Source of the DNA: Myxococcus sp. CA023
Lineage (GTDB): Bacteria > Myxococcota > Myxococcia > Myxococcales > Myxococcaceae
Direction of reading: 5' to 3'
Assembly: GCF_010998615.1 (NCBI RefSeq)
Contig: NZ_JAAEAH010000009.1
Coordinates: 1-64,000, forward strand
DNA length: 64,000 bases
Below, one piece after another: positions 33,845-42,172 of the stretch. The position numbers were made by a program, and so were the translations under genes. The notes below the pieces were generated by a model. The model worked only from the letters and a program-made list of their open reading frames with translations, was not told where the DNA came from and made no database searches. Numbering within the stretch: the stretch's first letter is position 1; each line of letters starts with the position of its first letter.

Positions 33845-36800
33845 TCAGGTGGAGGCGTTCGGGTCGACCCAGAGGTCGTCGAAGCGCACCTGGGGCGGCG
33901 TCTGGTGCAGCCGCAGGTTTTGGACCGCGGGGGTCGCGGCCGCGTGGGCGCGGTCGTGGTACAGCGGGATGAGGGGGCAGTCCTCCTGGAACAGCTGCTC
34001 CGCGCGCAGATAGAGCTGACGGCGCAGCTCCGGGTCGATGGAGACGCGGGCCTCGGCGGTGAGGCGGTCCAGCTCCGGGTTCCGGTAGCCCATGGGGAAC
34101 ACCGTCTGGGCGTTGGAGTGGAGGAGGAAGTACAGGAAGGTGTCCGGGTCCGGGTAGTCGGCCAGCCAGCGGTTGCGGAAGGCGGGGAGGCGGCCCTCGG
34201 TCACCTGGGCCGTGTATTCCTCGCGCGACATCTCCACGTAGCGCAACTCCAGCAGCCCGGCCTGGAGCAGCGGGCGGAAGAGCACCGCGTCCTCCGCGGA
34301 GTGGTCACTGCCGGTGGGACGGTGGAGCGTCAGCCGCAGCCTGCGCAGGCCTGCCTCTCGCAGCAACCGCTCGGCGAGGGCCACGTCCGGTACGGGCGCG
34401 GGTCCCATGTCCGCGTCATCCAGCAGCTCGGGTGGGGTCAGCGAGCGAGCCACGCGCGCGCCGGGGTGGAACTGGCTCACCATGGCCTGGATGTCCATGC
34501 CCGCGCGGAGTGCGCGACGGACTCTCACGTCGTCGAAGGGCGCCTCCCGGTGGTTGAGCACCACGAAGGCCGTGGAGGGCGTGGTGCTCGCGGCAAGCTG
34601 GAAGGCCTCCAGGCCGGGCAGCTCCACATGCTCCGTATCGAGGAACGACACCAGGTCCACCGCCCCCTGGCGCAGCAGCGTCACCGCTTCCTTGCGAGAA
34701 CCGGCGAGCAGGAACTCCAGCCGGTCCACCATCGGTCCGCCCGGGCGCCAGTAAGAGGGGTTCCGCTCCAGCACCACGTGCTCGGGTTCCAGGGCGAGGA
34801 GCCGGAACGGCCCGGTGCCCACCAGCCGCCCGTTGGCGTCCGTCCGGGCCACCGCGGTGGCGGTGAGCGCCATCAACTGGAGGAAGAACGCCTTGGGCTC
34901 GCGGAGGCGAATCTCCAGCGTGTGGTCGTCCAGCACTTCCAGGCCGGACACGTCGCGCGCCATGCCAGCGGCGTACTCCGGCGCGCCCTCCACGTCCTCC
35001 AAGAGGCTCCGGTCGGGCGAGCGGAGCGCCGGGTCCAGCAGCCGCTCCAGGTGGCGCTTCACGTCGCTCGCCGTCAGCAGCGTGCCGTCGTGGAAGGTGA
35101 CGCCACGGCGCAGATAGAAGCGGTAGCGGCGCGCGGAAGGGTCTGCGTCCCAGCGCTCGGCCAGGTCGGGCTCCAGCCCGCCGTCCTCTCTGCGCACCAG
35201 CGTGGAGAACACGCACGCGGTGAGCTCGGAGACCTGGTTCTCCACGCTGAAGAGCGGGTCCACCGCCTGGCGGTTCCGCAGCGACGCAGCCTGGTGCATG
35301 CCCACGCGCAGCGTCCCGCCGGAGTGGGGCGTGGGGAGCTTGAAGTGGTACACCTCCGCTTCCAGGCCCTCGGCTTCGTGGCCCAGTTGGTCCACCGTTC
35401 GCGTCAGCCCGTCGCCGATGCGGATGACCCGGCGTGCGTCCTCTCGCACCTGGGCGACTTCCTCGCGGATGGAGGCGTCGGCCTTGGTGAGCACCACGTT
35501 GGCGGAGCGCAGCTCCTCCAGGGCGGCGCTCAGCCGCACCACCGACTCGGAGAGGTCGCGCCCGGTGCGCGCCTGGGCCTCCGCCTTCTGCGAGGCGCCC
35601 TGGCCCACGCGGGCCATCTCCTGCGTCTGGCGCAGCAGCTCGCGCGCGTGGCCGGACTGTTCGATGGCCATGCGCGTGACGTTCTCCACCCGCAGGGCCA
35701 CGCGGCGGCTGGCCTCCACGACCGTGGCACCCTGCGCCTCCAGCCGTTGCGTCTCCGCCACCGTGGCTTCAACTGCGGTGAAGGTGCGCTGGGTGATGGT
35801 GCGAATCTCCACCAGGGCCTCGGCGGCACGGTCGCCCAGGGCCACACCCGCGGTGGCTCGCTCGCGGCCTTCCTGCACCAGCGCCACCGCCGTCTGCACG
35901 GCGTCGCGCACGCCCGCCACCATGGCGCCGATTTCGCGGGTGGAACGCGTGGTGCGCTCGGCCAGGTTGCGAATCTCGTTGGCCACCACGCCGAAGGGCC
36001 GCCCCTGCACGCCCGCCTGGGCGGCGATGATGGCGGCATTGAGGGCCAGCAGGTTGGTCTGGTCCGCAATCTCCTGGATGACGTCGACGATGCGGCCGAT
36101 TTCCGTCGAGCGCGTGCCCAGCATCTCCATCAACTCGGCGGCCTTCCGGACCGTCTCCTCCACCCGGTACATGCCCTTGACGCTGTCGCCCACCAGCACC
36201 TCGCCGCGCTCGGCGGTGGCCGTCACGGCGATGGCCAACTGGTTCGTCTCGTTGGCACGGCGGCGCACGGAATCGATGCCGCCTTCCACGGCGGCGACGA
36301 AGTCCTCGGCCTCGCTGGCGAAGCGGCCCAGTTCGTCACCGGACGCGGCGATGTTGGCCATCCGCTCGGCCATGGCCTGCATCAGCGACGTGGTGTTGTG
36401 GGCGAAGGTGTTGACCTGGGCCAGCGAGTCCACCACCTGCTCCAGCCGCTCCGTCATCTCCAGCAGCGCGCCGGTGGTGTCGACGGCGAAGACCTCCAGT
36501 TGGTGCACCCGCTTGCCGGCCACTTGGAGGCTGCCGCCCATGCCGCTGACGGCCTCCAGCGTGCGCTCCACCGCGCCGCCCTGCCGCCGCGCGGCCTCCA
36601 GCAGCATCCGGGCCTGCCCGCTCACGTCCGTGCTGGTGCGGTGCAGGTTGGCCGTCACCCGCTGCACCTGCGCCAGGGCGCGCCGCAGGGACAGGATGAG
36701 GCGGCGCACGTCCTCGTGGCCTTCATAGCGCGGCCCCACCGTGGTGGTGAGGTCGCCCTCCGCCAGCCGCGCCATCACCTGCCGGCGCACCCGCCGCCGC

Positions 36801-36991
36801 TGCGCCGCCCAGCGGAACCACGCGAGGTACCCCCCCGCGAGATAGAGCGCGGGCGTGGCGAGCAGCACCACCGCCCAGGTGGCATTCGGAAGCGGCCCCC
36901 CGGACACGGCTCGCAGCATCCCCCCGAGGAGGAGCGCGGAGACCAGCCCTGCCGCCAGGCCGAACGTGAACAGGTACCGTTTGGCGCCCAT
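33845..36991 (-). CDS. Methyl-accepting chemotaxis protein fused to a family-5 solute-binding protein
   Basis: A 1048-residue fusion. Two membrane helices (about residues 7-25 and 37-59) with only a ~10-residue loop between them. A HAMP-like linker runs to ~115, then a long helical signalling domain with hairpin tip IADQTNLLALNAAIIAAQAG (about 307-326). From ~558 to the end it is a complete SBP_bac_5 (oligopeptide-binding) domain: SGGTLRVGMHQ, LVRREDGGLEPDLAERWD, VTFHDGTLLTASDVKRHLE, VGTGPFRL and WLADYPDPDTFLYFLLHSN. The binding domain would be cytoplasmic by this topology. Tip residues deviate from consensus (I for E in AIEAA). See findings. Confidence 0.88.
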   Translation of the reverse strand: MGAKRYLFTFGLAAGLVSALLLGGMLRAVSGGPLPNATWAVVLLATPALYLAGGYLAWFRWAAQRRRVRRQVMARLAEGDLTTTVGPRYEGHEDVRRLILSLRRALAQVQRVTANLHRTSTDVSGQARMLLEAARRQGGAVERTLEAVSGMGGSLQVAGKRVHQLEVFAVDTTGALLEMTERLEQVVDSLAQVNTFAHNTTSLMQAMAERMANIAASGDELGRFASEAEDFVAAVEGGIDSVRRRANETNQLAIAVTATAERGEVLVGDSVKGMYRVEETVRKAAELMEMLGTRSTEIGRIVDVIQEIADQTNLLALNAAIIAAQAGVQGRPFGVVANEIRNLAERTTRSTREIGAMVAGVRDAVQTAVALVQEGRERATAGVALGDRAAEALVEIRTITQRTFTAVEATVAETQRLEAQGATVVEASRRVALRVENVTRMAIEQSGHARELLRQTQEMARVGQGASQKAEAQARTGRDLSESVVRLSAALEELRSANVVLTKADASIREEVAQVREDARRVIRIGDGLTRTVDQLGHEAEGLEAEVYHFKLPTPHSGGTLRVGMHQAASLRNRQAVDPLFSVENQVSELTACVFSTLVRREDGGLEPDLAERWDADPSARRYRFYLRRGVTFHDGTLLTASDVKRHLERLLDPALRSPDRSLLEDVEGAPEYAAGMARDVSGLEVLDDHTLEIRLREPKAFFLQLMALTATAVARTDANGRLVGTGPFRLLALEPEHVVLERNPSYWRPGGPMVDRLEFLLAGSRKEAVTLLRQGAVDLVSFLDTEHVELPGLEAFQLAASTTPSTAFVVLNHREAPFDDVRVRRALRAGMDIQAMVSQFHPGARVARSLTPPELLDDADMGPAPVPDVALAERLLREAGLRRLRLTLHRPTGSDHSAEDAVLFRPLLQAGLLELRYVEMSREEYTAQVTEGRLPAFRNRWLADYPDPDTFLYFLLHSNAQTVFPMGYRNPELDRLTAEARVSIDPELRRQLYLRAEQLFQEDCPLIPLYHDRAHAAATPAVQNLRLHQTPPQVRFDDLWVDPNAST

Positions 36992-37053
36992 GAAGGAGTG
37001 GAACGCTACTCCGCCTTCTCGCGCCGGTCCTCAAAACGCCGCACACTGGGGCC

Positions 37054-38079
37054 GTGGCCACCCTGCTTGCCCTGCTGCTGCTGACGCTCCCGGTAAAGCC
37101 AGAGAATCCAGGCAGTGCTGGCGCGCCACCCTCGCCCCAGGCGGATTCCACGCGTTACGTCTTCGCCTGGCGCGGCGTGCCGGTGGGCACGGTGACGCTG
37201 AAACTGGAGCCGGGCCGTTTCACCTACGTCAGCCAGCACCTGCACACCCGCGCCGGAAAGGCGGGAGCGCGCCGCCGGGAACAGTCCCTGGAGGTGGATG
37301 CCCAGGGGCAGGTGCGTGGCTCGCCGGCGGTGCCGCAGGCGCTGTGGCTCTGGAAGGGCGTGCCCGCCGTGGGATGTGTCGTGGGGCGGGAGGAGCTGAC
37401 GGGCCGCGAGGGCCCGCACTGCGTCACTCGGGTGGAGGACCGGCGCGTGGAGGGAACGTTGCTGGGGACGGCCTTCCAGGCCCGCTATGGGGCGGACGGC
37501 CGAATGGAGGCGCTGGAGGTGGGCGACTCGCGCTTCACCGTGGCCGCGCCTGGGGAGCGGCTGCGCGCGCCTCCCGAGCTCTTCGCGGACGGACTGCTCG
37601 TGGAGGGGGCCCGAGGTGCGCTGTCGCTGGAGCCGCCGCTCGACGTTCCAGCGCGGCTCGCGGGGCTGACGCCGTGGAAGGCGGCGGCGGCGCGGGCGCT
37701 TGCGGCCGAGGTCCACGCGGCCTTCCCGGAGAAGACGCCCGGTGGCGCGGACTGGAGCGAGGACGGCGAGGGCGAGGCGGGCGGGTGCCTGGCGCACGCG
37801 CTGCGCTTCGCGGCGGGGGCCCGTGCGCGGGGCGTGAAGGTGGCGCTGGTGCACGGGCTGCTGGTGGTGGACGGCGGGCCGGCGCGTCCCCACGCCTGGG
37901 TGCGCGTGGCGCTGGCGAAGGGCGGGACGTTGGATTTGGACCCGACGTCCCTGGACGAGGTGTCACCGCATACGCACCTGCCCATCGCCCTGGCGGAGGC
38001 GCAGGGCCCCGCGCTGGAGGCGGGGGCGCGCTGGCTGTCGCTGCTGCGCGGGGCGCACCGGGTAGTGCGCCGGCCGTGA
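37054..38079 (+). CDS. Transglutaminase-like protein with signal sequence
   Basis: A 341-residue protein with a short hydrophobic N-terminus (ATLLALLLLTLP). Residues 30-200 are beta-rich and could match a DUF3108-like sheet domain. The C-terminal part has a transglutaminase-like triad: Cys in EAGGCLAHAL (245), His in ARPHAWVRV (280) and Asp in LDLDPTS (294 or 296). Such domains act as peptidases or acyltransferases in the periplasm. GTG start, divergent from the chemoreceptor. No clear substrate. Confidence 0.75.
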   Translation: MATLLALLLLTLPVKPENPGSAGAPPSPQADSTRYVFAWRGVPVGTVTLKLEPGRFTYVSQHLHTRAGKAGARRREQSLEVDAQGQVRGSPAVPQALWLWKGVPAVGCVVGREELTGREGPHCVTRVEDRRVEGTLLGTAFQARYGADGRMEALEVGDSRFTVAAPGERLRAPPELFADGLLVEGARGALSLEPPLDVPARLAGLTPWKAAAARALAAEVHAAFPEKTPGGADWSEDGEGEAGGCLAHALRFAAGARARGVKVALVHGLLVVDGGPARPHAWVRVALAKGGTLDLDPTSLDEVSPHTHLPIALAEAQGPALEAGARWLSLLRGAHRVVRRP

Positions 38080-38088
38080 GGCAGTGGG

Positions 38089-39114
38089 CTATTCGAAGGG
38101 GATGATGGACACCTTCGCGCCGGCCTGGACGTCCAGGACCTCCTTGGCTCGCGCGGGCAGGAAGGCCTGGGTGTTCTCCAGCCGGGCCTGGCAGCGCACG
38201 GAGCGGAAGCGGTTGCGGCCGGAGTCACTCTCCACCGCGACGAGGACGTCATCCCCCTCCAGGTCGAAGTCCTCCTCTGCCACCTTGAGCGTGCGGAACT
38301 TGCGCACCAGGGAGATGTCGGCGGTGTCGGCCTCGAAGTGGGGACCGCCGTCGAACGGATCGATGCGCTCCATGTACCTGAAGCCGATGCGCTCCAGCAT
38401 GCGCTGCACGCCGCGCGTCTGCGGGCCCACCTCGCCCAGAACCTTCTGCACGCGCGCGGGGAAGAGCGACGCGTAGATGTCCGAGGCGGGGAAGAGCTCC
38501 TTGATGAACTCCTTGTTCTGCCGGCTGAGGCGGTCCGCCTCCTGGTAGGTGAGGCCGGTGAACTTCTTGCCGCAGGCCTCCCACAAGAGGCTGCGGCCGT
38601 CCGGAAGCAGCGGCGGCAGCAGCTCTGCCAGCACGCGAGGGCGGAAGAGCCGCCGGTGCATGGCGATGAAGAGGAAACGCCCGTAGGACAGCTGCTTGCC
38701 GGGCTTGTCCGGCGTGGCGCGATAGGGCGGGTCCACGACGAGGCCGCCCACCTCGGTGGGGCCCTCGTAGTTGTAGGCGATGGAGAGGACCTTGTGGCGA
38801 AGGTGACGGGAGAGGGACGCGGAGTAGTGCTCGCGCTCGCTCACCTCGTAATAGATGTGCGGAGCCTCATAGGTGCCGTGCTGCGCGATGATCATCGACG
38901 TGCCGATGATGAGGCTGTTGCGCACGTCCTCCAGCACGAACAGGTACTCGCGCTCGAAGGGGTTCTTCACCTTGCCCGCGAAGCTCTTCACCGACGTGTC
39001 CACGATGGCCGAGAGCGTTTCCTCGTTGTTCGGCAGGTTCACCGTGTTCAGCACGGCCGCGAGCCTCTTCAGCCCGGGCAGGTCGGTCTTCTGGACGTCA
39101 CGCAGGACAAGCAT
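38089..39114 (-). CDS. astA: Arginine N-succinyltransferase-like protein
   Basis: A 341-residue protein of the arginine/ornithine succinyltransferase family, first step of the AST route of arginine catabolism. Recognisable stretches: LVLRDVQKTDLPGLKRLA at the start, VGGLVVDPPYRATPDKPGKQLSYGRFLF (acyl-CoA region), LLWEACGKKFTGLTYQEADRLS and MLERIGFRYMERIDPFDGGPH (all typical of AstA). No other ast genes lie in the window, so the pathway cannot be confirmed here. The ATG giving MLVLRDV is the start. Confidence 0.88.
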   Translation of the reverse strand: MLVLRDVQKTDLPGLKRLAAVLNTVNLPNNEETLSAIVDTSVKSFAGKVKNPFEREYLFVLEDVRNSLIIGTSMIIAQHGTYEAPHIYYEVSEREHYSASLSRHLRHKVLSIAYNYEGPTEVGGLVVDPPYRATPDKPGKQLSYGRFLFIAMHRRLFRPRVLAELLPPLLPDGRSLLWEACGKKFTGLTYQEADRLSRQNKEFIKELFPASDIYASLFPARVQKVLGEVGPQTRGVQRMLERIGFRYMERIDPFDGGPHFEADTADISLVRKFRTLKVAEEDFDLEGDDVLVAVESDSGRNRFRSVRCQARLENTQAFLPARAKEVLDVQAGAKVSIIPFE

Positions 39115-39427
39115 GGGGACACTCGGGGCGCCCCCGGAACGGAGCGCCGGAAAGTGCGGACTATACCCCACACCTGCCGCCAGTCAGCTTGAAGGTTGGC
39201 CGGCGTGTTGATGACGCGACGTGTTGCTGTCGGCTTGCCAGGACGCCCGGAGTGTGTCAGCCGCCCTGCGCTCGACGTGAAACATGGCGTGAAACATTCA
39301 AGGCCTTGCACGCCCGGCTGCCCACTTGCCGAACCAGCGGGAAGGATTTCGCGGGGGAATGAAGCAGGCAATGGTTTGCGGTACGGTGTGTCGGTCGTTG
39401 CATTCAAAACATTTGCGAGGATGTCTT
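39115..39427. promoter_or_regulatory. Divergent region with 10-bp tandem repeats before the lyase gene
   Basis: CGTGAAACAT occurs at 39276-39285 and again at 39288-39297, two exact copies on a 12-nt period, about one helical turn. They lie ~130-150 nt upstream of the lyase start and look like a binding site for a dimeric or cooperative regulator. The following stretch (39370-39425) is AT-richer than its surroundings and may hold the promoter. Confidence 0.5.
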
Positions 39428-40465
39428 TTGAGAGCCTTTGTCCCCGTATGGCTTGTGATGTGGTGCGTCCCCGGGCTCGCCATGGCAGGCGTCGTGTGGC
39501 GGGGGGACTTCGAGACGGGTGACCGCTCGCAGTACTCCCGCGAGCAGATGGTGAACGCGAACCGGCTGCAGGTGGTGACGTCACCCGTGGCCGAGGGCAA
39601 ATACGCGCTGAAGGCGACGGTGCATCAGGGCGACGACCCCATCAACGCCAGCGGGAATCGCAACGAGTTGGTCTACATCAGCAACGAGCCGGTGGGCTCG
39701 GAGTACTACTACCGCTGGAAGGTGATGTTCGCGAACGACTTCCCCAGCGTGGACACCTGGCAGCTCTTCACTCAGTGGCACCACGACGGATGCTGTGGTT
39801 CGCCGCCGGTGGAGTTCTACGTGAAGGGGGAGGAAATCCGACTGTCGCTCCCCGGCACCAGCGAGATTCCGTGGCGCACGAAGCTCACCCGAGGCGTGTG
39901 GCACGAGTTCATCCTGCACGCGAAGTGGTCGTCCGACCCGAAGGTGGGCTTCGTCGAGCTGTGGCACAACAAGGAACTGGTGCTGCCCAGGCGCGGCGCG
40001 ATGACGATGTACTCGGGCCAGCGCAACTACCTGAAGCTCGGCCTCTACCGGAGTGACACCGTGAAGCCGGTGGGTGTCGTCTACCACGATGGTTTCATTC
40101 AGGCGACGGTGCTGTCGGACGTGCTCGAGCAGAAGCCGGAGCCGCCTCCCGTGGACGCGGGGACGCCGGTGGACGCGGGGACGCCGGTGGACGCCGGCTC
40201 GCCCGAGGACGCGGGCAGCGTGGACCCGGACCCCGTGGACGCGGGTGAGGCCGAGGAGCCGGGGCCGCAGCCGGAGGCGGACGCGGGGACGTCAGCCTGG
40301 GACGCGGGCACGGAGCCTGGGCCGAACGTGCCCCCGCCCGGAGGCATCTCCTCGGATGAGGGCGTCGTGGCACAGTCGGGGTGCAGCAGCACCGGTGGCT
40401 CCGCGGCGGCCTTCGCGCTACTGGGCCTGATGGGACTGGCGGGTTACCGCCGTCGCGGGAGCTGA
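39428..40465 (+). CDS. Secreted polysaccharide lyase with MYXO-CTERM tail
   Basis: A 345-residue secreted enzyme resembling the heparin lyase I/PL20-type fold (DFETGDRSQYSREQM, GNRNELVYISNEPVGSEYYYRWKV, DTWQLFTQWHHDGC, YLKLGLYRSD), which cleaves uronic-acid polysaccharides. Signal peptide RAFVPVWLVMWCVPGLAMA. A Pro/Asp-Ala-Gly linker (VDAGTP repeats) leads to a MYXO-CTERM tail: Gly-Cys, helix AAAFALLGLMGLAG and RRR, a sorting signal known in Myxococcales. The preferred start is TTG at 39428, with GCGAGG 7 nt upstream and the signal starting at once; an ATG at 39359 is the alternative. Confidence 0.85.
   Translation: MRAFVPVWLVMWCVPGLAMAGVVWRGDFETGDRSQYSREQMVNANRLQVVTSPVAEGKYALKATVHQGDDPINASGNRNELVYISNEPVGSEYYYRWKVMFANDFPSVDTWQLFTQWHHDGCCGSPPVEFYVKGEEIRLSLPGTSEIPWRTKLTRGVWHEFILHAKWSSDPKVGFVELWHNKELVLPRRGAMTMYSGQRNYLKLGLYRSDTVKPVGVVYHDGFIQATVLSDVLEQKPEPPPVDAGTPVDAGTPVDAGSPEDAGSVDPDPVDAGEAEEPGPQPEADAGTSAWDAGTEPGPNVPPPGGISSDEGVVAQSGCSSTGGSAAAFALLGLMGLAGYRRRGS
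40151..40200 (+). repeat. 18-bp tandem repeat coding VDAGTP linker
   Basis: GTGGACGCGGGGACGCCG is repeated twice in full (40151-40168 and 40169-40186) and then in part, coding Val-Asp-Ala-Gly-Thr-Pro. It forms the spacer between the lyase domain and the sorting tail and is likely to vary in length between strains. Confidence 0.7.
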
Positions 40466-40495
40466 GCCCACGGGGGGCGCGCGGGCCGTGGGCTC
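40464..40495 (+). terminator. Strong hairpin after lyase gene
   Basis: GAGCCCACGG (40464-40473) pairs perfectly with CCGTGGGCTC (40486-40495) over a 12-nt loop, starting within the lyase stop codon. No U-tract follows. Confidence 0.6.
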
Positions 40496-41262
40496 GCGCG
40501 CCTTCGTGGGGAAGTGTGAGGTGCGAGTCTCGACCTACGTGTCTTGAGGGCTCGTACCCACTGGCTGCGTTGGTTTGCTGGAGAAGGTCTGCCCGGCTCC
40601 GAGGCGGTCCGCCGCTCTCGTTCGAGTGGGAGTGCCAACGTGGCACGTCCGAATGATTCACGATGCCGATGCTTCCTCACCTGAAGCCTGACGCGTTGAT
40701 GGCGCGTCTGACGTGTCAGCAGTGCCTCGTGTCAGCGCTCTTCGCGCGAGCAGCAAATCCAATCACCTGACAGGTCATGACCGTGCCTGTCGTTCAGCGG
40801 GAAGGTCCCGCGGACTCGTCCGCTACGTCCCTCGTGAGGGCCATTCCGCCGGAACCAGTGCCTCAGGGGTTTCTCCTACGTATCCATCACTTCGTGCACC
40901 GTCGCGAACCTGTGCCCCGCCGCGGGACCTGACGACCGAATGGGGCGGGTCCAATCCTTCCCTGATTCCATATGCTGCTGCTGGAATGGAGGCGGATTCG
41001 CGTCTGCGATTGGGCTGGATTCGGGCGCGCGCGGAGCAATGTCTTGCACGTAAGACGTGGAGTGGTAGCGGCAGCGGCTGACGCGTCAGTTGCATGGCGG
41101 AACTCCAGTCTTCATGTGGATTTCAGACGTGGCAATGGGCAAACAGGTGTTGGCACATGGGTTGCTTTGGTTTGCGTCAGGCGGGATGAACTCCTTGCCG
41201 TGAATCCGATGTGAGGGTTCAGCAGCGATAGACATCAACCACACGAAAGAATTGGTGCTTAC
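40496..41262. other. Non-coding interval with palindromes and a sigma-54 promoter
   Basis: Nearly 800 nt, visibly less GC-rich, with no frame that looks like a protein. It contains the nested palindrome GACAGGTCATGACC...CCTGTC (GGTCATGACC at 40773-40782) and, near its end, the sigma-54 promoter listed separately. Enhancer-binding sites for a sigma-54 activator would be expected within 40950-41100. Nothing else is recognised. Confidence 0.55.
41150..41165 (+). promoter_or_regulatory. Sigma-54 (-24/-12) promoter
   Basis: TTGGCACATGGGTTGC, followed by TTT, matches the consensus TGGCAC-N5-TTGC at every position, with GG and GC 10 nt apart. The start of transcription should be near 41176, giving a leader of about 87 nt to the ATG at 41263. 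The orientation matches the downstream gene. Sigma-54 and its activators govern many developmental and starvation genes in Myxococcus. Confidence 0.75.
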
Positions 41263-41841
41263 ATGGCGAAGATCGTCTTCCTGATTGATTCCAATGCACT
41301 TCCCAAGGGCGGGGCCTCCGTCAACACCGCGGTCGCGGTCGGGCATCCTCCGCTTGTCGTGAACGACAAGCCCCAAGACGCCGACTACAAGGTGCCCGTC
41401 GCGAAGGGGGAGAACATCCGCATCTACACGGAGGAGCAGAACCACCTCACGTCCGTGAAGCTCGCGCCCAACGGCATCATCGCGCATACGTTCCAGGGCA
41501 CCCAGCTCAAGGTCGCGGACATGAAGGATTCCTCGAAGCGGCCCATCGACATCCCCAACTTCGACATGGATCCGGGCCCCACGCCTGACTTCATCGCGTT
41601 CGGCGACGATGCCGCGTCGTGGACGCAGACGCCTTCTTCCTGGAGCTATTGGCCCAACAACCCGCTCATCGACCAGGACCTCACGGCCAGCTTGACGCGC
41701 AGCTACATCCCGTACGTCACGTTCAATGCCAGTACGATCGTGAGCGGTGAGCTCCAGTACGGATTGGTGTTCGGACTGACGAGGGACGGGGCGACCGTCG
41801 AGTATTTCTACTTCGACCCCTACATTGTCATTGGTTCGTGA
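41263..41841 (+). CDS. AidA/PixA-type inclusion body protein
   Basis: A 192-residue cytoplasmic protein without signal or membrane segments. It resembles the inclusion-body protein family (Xenorhabdus PixA, Burkholderia AidA): it opens with KIVFLIDSNAL and has the long beta-rich middle. The final strands ASTIVSGELQYGLVFGLTRD and VEYFYFDPYIVI are the family's best-conserved part. Roles of the family are poorly known and include crystalline inclusions and quorum-controlled traits. It is transcribed from a sigma-54 promoter and followed by a strong hairpin, so it is a one-gene unit. Family assignment by eye, moderate. Confidence 0.65.
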   Translation: MAKIVFLIDSNALPKGGASVNTAVAVGHPPLVVNDKPQDADYKVPVAKGENIRIYTEEQNHLTSVKLAPNGIIAHTFQGTQLKVADMKDSSKRPIDIPNFDMDPGPTPDFIAFGDDAASWTQTPSSWSYWPNNPLIDQDLTASLTRSYIPYVTFNASTIVSGELQYGLVFGLTRDGATVEYFYFDPYIVIGS

Positions 41842-42172
41842 AGTGGATGGGCGCGGCCTGATGGGCGCTGTTTGCCTGGGCTGGATGCCATTGACGTAGC
41901 GTCCCTCTCACGAAATGGCACCGGAAGCCGCTGCTCCAGCCCAGGGGGCGTTATTCCCCCTGGGCTGCGGGCCCGCCTTTCCTCGGCTCGGTCGTGGTGT
42001 GGCACGAACGGCGCGACTTCGCCCATCGTGGGCTTGCCGCGCGTCGAGGTCGCGTTCATGGACCGGATGCGCCGGGTGGGCGCCCGCTTCGGCCCTCGCC
42101 CTGGCGCGTGTGCCGTGCAATATCGGTGTTCCATGGGCGTTGTCCGAACAGAACACGTCCCTTGGAGCGTCC
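41842..42172. other. Intergenic region between inclusion-body gene and beta-lactamase-like gene
   Basis: Holds the hairpin at 41938-41976. Beyond it the frame upstream of the next gene stays open but is Arg/Pro-rich and has no protein features. TGGCACG occurs at 42000 but lacks a proper -12 partner, so I do not call a promoter there. Confidence 0.5.
41938..41976 (+). terminator. Perfect 11-bp hairpin followed by a second palindrome
   Basis: AGCCCAGGGGG (41938-41948) pairs perfectly with CCCCCTGGGCT (41956-41966) over the loop CGTTATT, and is followed directly by the palindrome GCGGGCCCGC and CTTTCC. It lies ~100 nt after the inclusion-body gene and probably ends its transcript. Confidence 0.7.

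Noticed and set aside
33830-37084. Plus-strand open frame of more than 1000 codons opposite the chemoreceptor fusion
   Set aside because: Composition is typical of an antisense shadow, while the minus strand codes recognisable MCP and SBP domains.
40151-40200. Possible CRISPR-like or mobile repeat
   Set aside because: The 18-bp units are contiguous, in frame and code a protein linker; there are no spacers.
42000-42014. TGGCACG upstream of the beta-lactamase-like gene
   Set aside because: The -12 half reads GCGC instead of TTGC, so the promoter call is not supported.
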